This document shows, in pieces, positions 1 to 8,306 of a DNA stretch of 27,578 bases (positions are counted from its first letter, which is position 1; every line of letters begins with the position of its first letter). The notes below the pieces were generated by a model. It was not told the DNA's origin and did not search any database. It worked only from the letters and a program-made list of their open reading frames with translations. Origin of the DNA: Haplosporangium gracile (Eukaryota > Mortierellomycota > Mortierellomycetes > Mortierellales > Mortierellaceae); NCBI GenBank assembly GCA_015499985.1, contig JAAAUF010000566.1, positions 1 to 27,578 on the forward strand. The letters run 5' to 3'. The translations under genes were made by a program, and so were the position numbers.

Positions 1-298
1 TTTTCCTTTTATTTATTTTCCCTTTATAGAAGCAGAAAAAAAAAAAAAAAAAAAAAAAAGCGATGGATTGGATGAGAAAAATGAGAGAGAATAGGGCTTT
101 GAGTTTGAAACGAAAAGAAAAAAAAAATGTGTGGGGTCAGGTAGAGCTGATGCATGTTGTCGGTGTAGTCGTGACGCGTGATCCTTTTTTTTTTTTTTTT
201 TTAGAGAAAAACGGTCATAGGAGGGGCACAATACCATGATGGACGCGAATACTCGAGGCCCTCGCCATAGCTCCCCCTCCCAAAAAAAAATGAATCAT
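1..298. other. Low-complexity flank, no gene
   Basis: I see no supportable gene here. The stretch has an A tract near 38-59 and a T tract near 184-202, which are the only notable structures. Any reading frame across it is built from homopolymers. Confidence 0.5.
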
Positions 299-543
299 CT
301 ATTTGCCTCCTCGGCATCCACAACCAACGACAATGTATTTGCCTTCCACATCCTTCACGATCTGCATTGGGCTTGGCTTTCGGATGGCAGATGTTTTTTT
401 CAAGTGCTGTGAGTGAGAGAGGTACGAAAGGTAAAAAGATTTGCCGTTATTGTTTTTTTTGTTCTTTGATAAGGACATACCTTGAACCGTAGCACAAGCA
501 ACGATGGCTCCAAGAGCGACGACAATGGTCGTCAAAACTTCAT
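299..543 (-). pseudogene. Decayed paralog (copy A) of the small secreted protein family
   Basis: On the minus strand, 543-481 encodes a hydrophobic leader (VLTTIVVALGAIVAC...) that aligns with the signal peptide of the intact gene at 1070-1503. It ends in a GTATGT donor after CAAG; an acceptor CTCACAG lies at 407, giving a 74-nt intron against 77 nt in the intact gene. The ATG at 541-543 is out of frame with the leader because exon 1 is 63 nt instead of 64, so translation from it stops after three codons. After the intron the frame that ends cleanly (…GCGCRGGK, TAG at 299-301) does not match the phase-1 donor. I therefore call it a pseudogene. The alternatives are a homopolymer sequencing error (GG read as G) or an in-frame ATG at 644-646. 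Confidence 0.6.
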
Positions 544-1069
544 GCTGAGAGGGAATGTGTTTTGACGATAGGTAGTGCAGTGAGACCTGATTTAGGTTAG
601 GTTGGAGGGATGAAAAATGAAAAGAGACGAGCACCCTTTGTATCACACCGCAGATTTTATCTTTGAGCAGTGAGAGATTAAAAAATAAAGAGGTTGTAAA
701 AAGTGTTTGATCTCATGCATCCTAGGCATTGTATTAAAAGGAGACGGAGGGCATTTTTTCTGAGGAGCAAGGGGGGGGGGGGTGTGGTTCTCGGAAGAAA
801 GACGTGAAATATCTCACAGTTAACATTCCCTCCTCCCTTCCTCGTCCATGGACTAGACGGACAATACATGCAAATAATCATTGATGAAAAATGTTGTACC
901 CTGATTTTTGCGCCTTGAGAAAAATACTTTTCTTCTTGAGGACATTTTACGTCAGGAAAAAAAAAAAAGATTTGAATTGCTGCAAATTGGCAGAAATTCA
1001 TAAAAAAAAAAAGTTCTTTATCCTTTGCTACTGATGTCACTACCAACCAGCAAACATAAACAAGATATT
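544..1069. other. Intergenic spacer within the secreted-protein cluster
   Basis: This is spacer between copy A and the intact gene. It contains a G tract (770-781) and A/T homopolymers and should hold the upstream region of copy A and the 3' end of the intact gene. I see no gene. Confidence 0.5.
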
Positions 1070-1503
1070 TTAAGAGCGAAGGCACCCACTATCGGAGTAT
1101 TCCCGTACAGCAGTTTTCAGCTTTACAAGAGCAGACTGCTGAGGCTTGTATGTTGTCAAAGTTGTCACGTTGGCAGGGAAGCATTCCTTTGGAGCCGGTG
1201 GTACGAATCGAGCGAATTGGCTGCTGGCGCAATTAATGGTTGTTATCACCGCGTTCGAGACCTCTACTTTGTCGTAGTGCGCAAACTTTACGGCGTTATT
1301 CGCTCTTGCGGAGATCTCGAACTGGCGATCCAGACAATGACGGAGTGCCTTGGTATCGTTCTCTATCGATACAAAGGATGAAAACAAGTGTGAACGTGTT
1401 GTGTTTACCGTATCAAATAAAGTCAACGCTCTTACTTACCAGAGGCGGAAGTACAGGCCGCTAATGCACTCAGGGCAATGATAATAGTGATAAGAACCTT
1501 CAT
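1070..1503 (-). CDS. Small secreted cysteine-containing protein, two exons, intact family member
   Basis: Exon 1 is 1503-1440 and exon 2 is 1362-1070. The 77-nt intron has donor GTAAGT and acceptor CGATAG, phase 1. The product is 118 aa. Residues 1-20 are a signal peptide (Lys2, then a run of Val/Leu/Ile/Ala ending near Ala-Cys-Thr-Ser-Ala-Ser). The mature part of about 97 aa has four cysteines (LRHC, TINC, KECF, SGCL), compatible with two disulfides, and one N-glycosylation sequon near its start (Asn-Asp-Thr) plus one at Asn-Val-Thr. I recognise no domain, so I assign no function. The ATG was chosen because it directly precedes the signal peptide. Two degraded relatives flank it on the same strand, showing local tandem duplication. 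A secreted effector or surface-interaction role is possible, but only by analogy with other fungal small secreted proteins. Confidence 0.75.
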
Positions 1504-1709
1504 TAGTGTGAGATGTGTTTTGGGAATTGAGGGTTGAAGATTGATTCTTGAGACGAGAGAAGAAAGGGTGAACTAAAAAGGAAAAGAAACGAAAGAGACA
1601 TGAAAAAGGGACAAAAAACTATATGACCCCTTTCACTCCCTTTCTTATCTCCTAGGCAGCAAAAGGCAGTCAGGGGCGCGCGTGCTCGACGGAGATATTG
1701 ACATAACTG

Positions 1710-2205
1710 CTAATGTAACCGTCGACTCGCCCTCTTCAGACGCGTAAGTGCAAAATGAAGAGACTTGTGTATCGTCAAGGTTATCACGTCGGCCGAGAAA
1801 CAATCGTCTGTTGTTGTTGGCGGCGATGGTTCATCATTGCCGTATGCGTCGGTGTGTTTGATGACTGCTTCCAGACCGGCTTTTAGTCTTTTTGCTAGTA
1901 ATATATGGATTCGACCCTAGGTGACTACCATCTCGAGACATAGTAACGATTTGAGGCCTGGCGAACAAACACTCCGTATCGTCTGCTAAGTAGCTAGGGA
2001 GAGGTGGAGGGAAGGGGAAAGGAATTAGGGTATCATGAGTTTGAGTAAAGAGAATAAATATAGATGGCGAGAACAACAAGTTCTAGGACCATCAAGAAAA
2101 CGGTTCTACGTTTATTTTATATATCATTCTGGGCTGGCGCTTTTTGGGCCGACGAGTAGGAAGCAAAAGCTCCCAGAGCAATGGCAATGGTGGGAAAGTT
2201 GACAT
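1710..2205 (-). pseudogene. Decayed paralog (copy C) of the small secreted protein family
   Basis: Exon 2-like sequence at 1894-1710 follows an acceptor TTACTAG and stays open to TAG at 1710-1712. Its DCFSADVITLTIHK segment aligns with ECFPANVTTLTTYK of the intact gene, and both continue into AL-x-x-LK. The leader exon near 2205-2140 (TIAIALGAFAS in one frame) matches the family signal peptide but is out of frame with its ATG at 2203-2205. No usable donor is found: the leader frame runs into TAA around 2115. The two exon remnants are about 245 nt apart, against 77 nt in the intact gene. These defects make it a pseudogene. Homology to the intact copy is clear at both DNA and protein level. Confidence 0.65.
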
Positions 2206-2528
2206 GAGCGAAGAACACTTTCGTCCTGTTTAGAACCAGAACGCAAAGCAAATAAAAAATGACGAATGGAAGAGGCCATCGACTAGGATACGATTTTTTT
2301 TCTTCTTTTCCTTTCTTCTTCTTCCGCTCTCCTCACATCGTCTGTTTAGGCTTCAGTGCACAAAGAGAGATCTACAAGTGTGTGTATATGTGTGTGTGAA
2401 TGATTCGCCTTTGTTTTCCATTGATTTCGGGAGGGGCCTTAGCCCCTGAGATTTTTAAAATGGATGTCTTTTTTGTTGTTGATTTTATTTACTTCAACAA
2501 ATGCAAGTGAAAAAAAAAGTAGAAAATT
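2206..2528. other. Intergenic, 3' flank of the Kre9-like gene
   Basis: This is the downstream region of the minus-strand gene that ends at 2529. It contains a short TG-rich stretch (2380-2398) and the polyadenylation signal listed separately. I see no gene. Confidence 0.5.
2484..2489 (-). terminator. AATAAA polyadenylation signal of the Kre9-like gene
   Basis: The plus strand reads tttatt, which is AATAAA on the minus strand, about 40 nt past the stop codon at 2529. This is the usual spacing for a fungal mRNA 3' end signal. Confidence 0.5.
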
Positions 2529-4442
2529 CTAAAGGGCACCGCGCTCGACATAGAAAGTCTTAGAGAACCCAGTGTACCGCTGAATAGTCCCCGCCCAGAA
2601 CAAGTCCATTTCGACCCTCGCCCGGACAAAGATCCTTTTCTTGGGAATCGCGCTCACCAGCAACGCACTCGGCCGCAAATAAATAAACCGCACATCGCTT
2701 GGCAAGTCCCCTGCGGCAATATCGTACCGCTGTGCCGTCTCTGCATCCTCGATATAGATATTGACCGTTCCTGTCAGACCCTCGGATTCTTCGGGGAAGG
2801 TCCAGGCCATGACATAGGGGGCTCCTACAAAAAACCGTTCCTTGTTGTCAATCCACCGGGTGATGTTGATGGTTCCTGCATCTTTGATGGTAATGGGTGG
2901 GTTATATCCGGGCTCGTCTGCATGTTCTTCCCAGATTGCGACGTCGGCGTCGTTTTGAAAGTGGTTTGGGTCGATGACGTGGGAGTGATCGTGGTGATGT
3001 CCTCCTTCTCCTTCTTCTTCGTCCTCCTCGGACTCGGACTCGCCTCCTTCTCGGGGATGTGAATGCATGTGCATAGAGTCGTCCTCGGGTTGGGTGGTAT
3101 CGGATGAATCGAAGTTCTCGCCAGTCTCGTCAGAAGTAGGTGTATGGGCGTTGAGTGCGTTCTCCTCCTCAATCTCATCCACTCCTCCTTCTGCCGCCTC
3201 TTCTCCTTCTTCCTCAGTACCTTGCTCTTTCCAATCATCAAAAGTCTCCGTCACCCAGCTACCAAAGGTATGGTGATGATGTTCCTCTCCTTCTTCACCC
3301 TCATCCTCATCCTCCTCCATATCAGAATCGCCATCAGCGTGTTCATGGCCGCCCACCTGGTGATGATCGCCCTCAGCAGCCGCTCGATCATCCAGATGAG
3401 CCAGTCCAGAGTCCTTCTTCTCCAGCATATCCTCTGGATGTCCGGCGTCAAGATCCTCGTCCAGTTCATCCAATAACGACGTTGGTAGGGCTACTAGAGC
3501 ATTAGGTTGAGGTTCCCGTCTGTCCCACTTTGGGTCCTTGCGAATAATAAGAGGGTAAACGCTCTTTTGAGCAATCATCTTGTTGGTCTTGCCGACATAG
3601 GCGGTAATATACAAACGGGCCCGGGAATCAATCGCCTCCGATGCTGGTGAAGGTGAAGGTGAGGGTCTGGGGGAAGATGATGGTGCTGTTTCCATCAAAG
3701 CTTCTTCTACAGGAGTCGGTACTGGTGAAGGTGTAGGATCGGGTTGGGTCCATGTAAAGTTGACGTTGCTCTCCTGGACTTTAAGCAACTGCTCCCTGGA
3801 GATCAAGTCATAGGGAGCAACGATGTCCAGGAACCGGTCCTCTGCAATGACATAGCGGAGGATTGGTCGGCGGGTGAGAAGGAGGGCCTTGGGGTTGGAG
3901 ACGGGATCCTCAGGGATCAAGGTGATATCGTAGGTGACGTGGTCGGGGAGGTCCAGATCCTCCCAGCTCATGGTCTCGATCTTGCCCGAAGTCCAGACGT
4001 CGTTAGGCGCAGGGTTGAGGATCCGAAAGGCGTTTTTGTTGATAGGTTTTGGTGGTTGTTTAGGTGTTATAGGTGTTGGCGATGGTTCGATACCATCGTG
4101 TGCTGTCTCGTGTGTTATTGGTGCTGCTGGCGGTTCCTGGCCAACGCCTTGGGCAACAGGCACCAGGATCCTGGGATGACGAGAGTCGGGTGATACCAAT
4201 ATCGAGGAAGACGGAGAAGATACAAGAGTGTCTGACTTTGAAGGTGGAGCAGAGGCAGGGGCTGGTGGAGATGCGTGACGATCGGGATAAGAATAGTCGG
4301 ATCCATGCGAGGAGGACGCAGAGGAAGAGGAGGAGACGGGGAGGGATGTGACGGGTGCAGGTCCCACGATCAGGACTAGCGATACTGTCAGAGCTGTGGC
4401 CAGAAGGAACCCAGCTCGTTTTGACAACTGTACTGGTTTCAT
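2529..4442 (-). CDS. Secreted protein with two Kre9/Knh1-like domains and a His/acidic-rich centre
   Basis: This is an uninterrupted 637-codon frame. Residues 1-35 form a signal peptide: basic MKPVQLSKR, then a hydrophobic core to about Leu34-Pro35. Residues 36-135 are rich in Ser and Pro. Residues 138-250 (AFRILNPAPNDVWTSG, later MSW) fit the immunoglobulin-like Kre9/Knh1 N-terminal domain found in fungal cell-wall glucan-assembly and Ser/Thr-rich GPI proteins. Residues about 245-505 are disordered, with Pro/Ser dipeptides, long Glu/Asp runs and His clusters (HHHHTFGSW, GGHHHDHSH). Residues about 505-637 form a second beta-rich domain (NITRWI, VMAWTFPEE, FSKTFYVE) of similar type. There is no C-terminal hydrophobic tail, so it is probably secreted or wall-associated rather than GPI-anchored. 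The start is the first ATG before the signal peptide. A role in wall organisation is inferred; metal binding by the His/acidic part is speculation. Confidence 0.75.
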   Translation of the reverse strand: MKPVQLSKRAGFLLATALTVSLVLIVGPAPVTSLPVSSSSSASSSHGSDYSYPDRHASPPAPASAPPSKSDTLVSSPSSSILVSPDSRHPRILVPVAQGVGQEPPAAPITHETAHDGIEPSPTPITPKQPPKPINKNAFRILNPAPNDVWTSGKIETMSWEDLDLPDHVTYDITLIPEDPVSNPKALLLTRRPILRYVIAEDRFLDIVAPYDLISREQLLKVQESNVNFTWTQPDPTPSPVPTPVEEALMETAPSSSPRPSPSPSPASEAIDSRARLYITAYVGKTNKMIAQKSVYPLIIRKDPKWDRREPQPNALVALPTSLLDELDEDLDAGHPEDMLEKKDSGLAHLDDRAAAEGDHHQVGGHEHADGDSDMEEDEDEGEEGEEHHHHTFGSWVTETFDDWKEQGTEEEGEEAAEGGVDEIEEENALNAHTPTSDETGENFDSSDTTQPEDDSMHMHSHPREGGESESEEDEEEGEGGHHHDHSHVIDPNHFQNDADVAIWEEHADEPGYNPPITIKDAGTINITRWIDNKERFFVGAPYVMAWTFPEESEGLTGTVNIYIEDAETAQRYDIAAGDLPSDVRFIYLRPSALLVSAIPKKRIFVRARVEMDLFWAGTIQRYTGFSKTFYVERGAL

Positions 4443-5338
4443 CTGTTGTTGTGTGTTTTCCTGTTACTGTTGTTGTTGTGGACTGTGATGAGAAAAGGGT
4501 TCCTGAATAGCGATAGACAATCTCTCCTTTTCCGTGTGTTGAAGGGAAGAAGTTGAAGGGCGATTGGAGGAGGGGGAAAGAGGGAGGTTGTTGTGTGTGA
4601 GTGAGTGTGAGTGGGGCGAGGGAGAGAGAGAGAGTCGGTGGGATGAAGGGATAAGGTAAGGTAGGAAGGGGTCGTTAAGAAATCAAAATTGACAGTTCTA
4701 AGGGGGTATATCCTTGCTCGGATGACAGTGTTGACAGTGGTCGTGAAAAAGGAGAGGAAGATGAATGAACAAGATGGAAGGGAGAGTGTAAGGATGAAGG
4801 ATGAAAGATGAAAGATGATGAAAGGGAAAGAGAGAAGTGAGATGAATGTTGGGTCGACAATTGAAGTAAAAAAAAGGAGGGTTCGGAACAATAATGATAA
4901 CAAACCTGGTGGTTCCTTAACCGTAAATAGAAATGGACTGAAATAAACTGGAAAAAGATAAAAAAAAGTCAACGGTTGGTTGCCGAGAGTTGGAAGGGGG
5001 AAGGGGACTGGAGGGAAGGATGAATGAGGGCGTAGCTTGGAAGGGTAAAGGAACAAAACGAACACCAGACAGACAGACAGCAGTTGAGGCGAAGAGAAAA
5101 GAAGAGAATGAATGGGAGACAGCATATGAAGAAGAGGGTGGTGGTGGCCGTCCGTTGCACAACAGCATAACATAAGACAAGAACAATAACAACAACGACA
5201 ACAAACGGGAAAACTCAAAAAGACAACGAGAACGAGAGCAAATAAATGAAAGCGGCGTGTGTTGTTGTTGGGTGAGGGAAGAACAGAAAGGGAGTATGCA
5301 AATTCGTACAGATGAAGAACGGATGACAGAGCATACAA

Positions 5339-5363
5339 CAGAGAGAGAGAGAGAGAGAGAGGA
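5339..5363. repeat. (GA)n microsatellite
   Basis: Uninterrupted GA dinucleotides, about 12 units, in the 5' flank of the Kre9-like gene. Such tracts can be GAGA-like promoter elements but are also ordinary microsatellites. Confidence 0.8.
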
Positions 5364-5617
5364 TGCCCTAGGGTACTGTGTCTAGAAAATAGATCTGGCC
5401 TCCGCTCTCCGATGCACTAAAGCCATGCTAGTCTCACAACATTCTCTCTCTCCCTGTTTCTCTCCGCACCACACACATACACGCACACACGCAAAAGCAG
5501 ACAGAGAAAAAGAAAATCCATGTAGACATGCCTCTGTCAAGAGGACAACTATTTTGGTCTCACTACTTTCAATCTCGCTCTTTTCATTCAATTAAGCACC
5601 ATAACAGGGACAAGGAT

Positions 5618-5641
5618 ACAACAACAACAACAACAACAACC
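5618..5641. repeat. (CAA)n microsatellite
   Basis: About eight CAA units in non-coding sequence. Confidence 0.8.
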
Positions 5642-5871
5642 ACTGCCTCTGCCGTCGAGATAGGGACCTCCCCCCTCGTTTTTTTCGATATATAGCCCTG
5701 CCGTTCAACGTACACCAAACACACAAAACACACATACACATTCATTGTGGGCTCTCATCAAACGAAAAAAAAAAATAAATTGCTTTCATCTCTTCCTGCC
5801 CGCCCACCGACAAATCACGCTAATGCAAAAGAGAATGAACAAAGAAGAGAAAAGAAGAAAAAGTCGGCAGC

Positions 5872-5898
5872 TCCCTTTCCCTTTCCCTTTCCCTTCCC
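5872..5898. repeat. (CCCTTT)n hexamer repeat
   Basis: Four tandem CCCTTT-type units upstream of a TATA-like sequence (5922-5929). It resembles a pyrimidine-rich core promoter more than a telomere remnant. Confidence 0.6.
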
Positions 5899-6367
5899 CC
5901 CAGCCCCAGCCCATCTAGCCCATATATAAGGGCCGAGAACATAACAAGAACATTCTCATGAAAACGTGCCTATCTTTATATAGGCAGAACCCATTCCCAC
6001 ATTGCTACGTCCACTGGGAGTTTCCTCGGTGTAAATGTACCTCTTTTCCCTTCAATTAGATCAATGAGACAATTGATTGTCCTGCGACAAAAGAAAGCAC
6101 TTTATCACCCTCCTACCAGCTCGTTGATGGCTTAGCCCAATTTCCCGTATCAACTGCGTCTCAAACGCGTTGCCTGTCTCTGTCTCTCATTCATTTTGCT
6201 CTCAATTATGTTTACTACAACATGCAAGAGAGTCGGGACCATGTACCCTGCTGTACATTCATCCATCACCCCCCCCGTCTGATCGTCGCTACAAGAGTGT
6301 GTAGCCCAACCATCACTTTACTTGTCTTCCCCGACATCTCATTGATCGCTTTCCTTTCTTACTCGCA

Positions 6368-6373
6368 TATAAA
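6368..6373 (+). promoter_or_regulatory. TATA box of the Cys-rich surface protein gene
   Basis: TATAAA lies 96 nt upstream of the ATG at 6469, within a CT-rich leader. The spacing suits a transcription start around 6400. Confidence 0.5.
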
Positions 6374-6468
6374 GAGCGTTCATACAACTTTGCTCACGAC
6401 TACCGACATCTCTTCTTCTTCAGTTACACCACCAACTCTCCCCCACTCTCGCACCAAAGCGCTAAAGA

Positions 6469-7050
6469 ATGCTGGCTCATTTCCTGAATCACCCAGCAAT
6501 GCTGGCCACACTCCTCCTCTTCACCACTCTCGCCTTCCTCCCTATCCCCTCCCGCGCCGCCGAAAGCAGCAGCAGTGAAACCCAAGTTCAATTCCCTGCC
6601 AGCTCCTCCTCCTGCGTCGCCTGCCAGCCCGCATTCTCCAGCCCCGCCTGCCAGACGATTCTCGACTCAATCTCCTCATCCTCAGGCTCACTCTCAAACT
6701 CGACCCTGGCCAGCTGTCAATGCAGCGGCTCCTTCTTGTCGCTCTACTTGAGCTGTGTCAAGTGCTTTACCGAGACCAACCAGGTCAGTTTGATCTTTGG
6801 AAGTTCCCAAGCCCCCGCCCAGTCCAGTCTTGAAGCCTACTGCAAGTCCATCCCACTCAGTGCTCAAGGAGGTGTATCGGCAACGGTTACGATCACAAAG
6901 ACGACGACGTCGACTGTCACGAGTTCGCCAACTGTCTCGCCTACTCGACCCAGTTCCGCCATGTCTTTGACCAAGGTTATTCAGTCGGGGTTGGGGTATT
7001 ATGCGGTTCTGGCAGTTGCCTGTCTGGCCTTTTTCTCCTCCCTTCCTTGA
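6469..7050 (+). CDS. Small Cys-rich, probably GPI-anchored cell-surface protein
   Basis: Single exon, 193 aa. A signal peptide spans residues 1-30 (hydrophobic core LATLLLFTTLAFLPI, cleavage probably after SRAA). A second ATG at 6499 would give a shorter but equally good leader. The mature region has a Ser-rich start, then eight cysteines spaced as CxxC, AC, SCxC, SCxxC and YC between about residues 48 and 125. A Thr/Ser/Val-rich stalk follows (TITKTTTSTVTSS), then a hydrophobic C-terminus (YYAVLAVACLAFFSSLP) that fits a GPI-attachment signal with an omega site around Ser/Gly before it. The layout is typical of fungal Cys-rich wall proteins; I cannot assign a named family. A TATA box lies about 95 nt upstream. 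Confidence 0.7.
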   Translation: MLAHFLNHPAMLATLLLFTTLAFLPIPSRAAESSSSETQVQFPASSSSCVACQPAFSSPACQTILDSISSSSGSLSNSTLASCQCSGSFLSLYLSCVKCFTETNQVSLIFGSSQAPAQSSLEAYCKSIPLSAQGGVSATVTITKTTTSTVTSSPTVSPTRPSSAMSLTKVIQSGLGYYAVLAVACLAFFSSLP

Positions 7051-8306
7051 ACACACTTGCTTTGTTTCCTCTTTGCCCTATACAAGAGGAGATTAGCCAG
7101 CTTAGAAAATGGTGGTTTGTTCGTTACGTGTGCGTTTGCTTTTGGTGGCACAGACGACAACGCTCCTCCCTCTCCTTTTTCCAAGGGCCACACGAATGAC
7201 ACCACAGAATTACAGCAACAATAAAACAATGGATTTCAGATTCAAATGCTGGGTTTTAAATAGGAGGAAGGAAAGAAGAGGAGGGCGCACTTACCAGCGA
7301 GACATACAGAATGCAAATGACGGCACCAGGTCAGAGTTATGTGAGCCCATTAGAGACAGAGTGGGGTGAGGCAAAAGGGGTAGGTTGGAAAAAGAAGAGG
7401 CAGGCGGACACCATTGCGAGATATCAATGACGCGCTCAAGAAAAAAAATAAATAGCGAGTAAGGCAATCGTCGATAAGGTACAAAGTCCAAAGGGTAAGG
7501 GGACGATAGAAACGCGAGGAAAGATCTAGTGCTTGCCGCTCGAACAGTTGGACGTCGTGTTTACTGTTAATCATGATGACAGCACATTCTAGGACCAAGG
7601 GAATCCTTGGTATTTTAGCGTCGAGGTTGTTGGTGTTGACAGGTAAGTGTGAAAAAGAACGAGTGGACTCGCGGAGTGAAGGCGAGGTAATAAGACAGGA
7701 TAGTAGCGCCTTCCAAGCAGCGGGGATGATTAGAAACAAGACAAGATAGCGATGAAGGCCCCACGAGTTGGTAGATATTGTGAAATAACGGTGCAACCAG
7801 GCCGTGAGGATAGGTGAGGGAAGTGGCAGTGGTAGTGGTAGTGACATCATCTACCGCACCATGGATAGGATACGACAGCGATGACCGTGTGGATCATCAC
7901 AATCTATCATTGTCACTATTGTAACTATGAGATCATACGCGTTGAGTGAACATACTGGTGACTGTTAATTTTTGCATTGCATAAGTCAAACGAAAAGAAG
8001 GCGTCGACAACCCATCCTGCCCCCTTGCTTTTCTTTTTTCTCTTTTCTTCTTTTATTAACTTACCCCATCGCCTCCTTTTTAATCTCTTTCTTCCTCTTT
8101 TTCTTTCTCTTTCTTTCTTTCTTCTTTCCACTTCATTATCTCATCTCCCTTTCTCACACTCACACGCACTCTCCCTCTCCCTTTGCCGCTACTTTCTCGC
8201 AACAGAAAAGTAACAACAACAACAACTAACACCTTTACACTTAAACACACTTAAACAAAACTCTCTCTCCTTCGCACAAAACAAAGCAAACCAGAAACAA
8301 AAAAAG
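7051..8306. other. Intergenic, no confident gene
   Basis: The first ~200 nt are the 3' flank of the Cys-rich gene, with AATAAA at 7220-7225. The last ~300 nt are a strongly pyrimidine-rich 5' leader of the next gene (CT tracts 8030-8180, then CAA repeats). In between, an isolated good donor (GTAAGT at 7646, plus) and its minus-strand counterpart near 7290 hint at transcription. I could not connect either to a plausible coding exon pair. Confidence 0.45.

Larger units (their letters stand above)
4443..6468. other. 2-kb divergent intergenic region
   Basis: It separates the minus-strand Kre9-like gene from the plus-strand Cys-rich gene. The half near the Kre9-like gene is purine-rich on the plus strand (pyrimidine-rich on the mRNA strand), as in long fungal 5' leaders, and its long open frames are compositional. 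It holds GA, CAA and CCCTTT repeats and TATA-like sequences at 5688-5694, 5922-5929 and 5973-5979. A 33-codon frame with four Cys (5958-6059) starts only about 30 nt after the second TATA-like site; I do not call it a gene. Confidence 0.5.

Noticed and set aside
1895..1935. GGATTCGACCC resembling a tRNA T-loop
   Set aside because: Flanking bases do not form a T stem, and no acceptor, D or anticodon arms can be drawn on either strand.
4439..5338. 300-codon minus-strand frame upstream of the Kre9-like gene
   Set aside because: It is made almost wholly of Ser/Leu/Phe/Pro codons from a pyrimidine-rich leader, overlaps the real start codon and has no domain-like composition.
5958..6059. 33-codon Cys-containing frame (starting MKTCLSLYRQ) after a TATA-like sequence
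   Set aside because: The ATG is only about 30 nt past the TATA-like site, leaving no room for a 5' leader; there is no signal peptide and no sign of a matching mRNA end.
7573..7645. Possible first exon on the plus strand (MMTAHSRTKGILGILASRLL) before a strong GTAAGT donor
   Set aside because: All nearby acceptors lead to a stop within a few codons, so no gene could be assembled.
7350..7850. 166-codon minus-strand frame
   Set aside because: No recognisable motif, mixed low-complexity stretches, and no exon partner; more likely chance openness between two genes.
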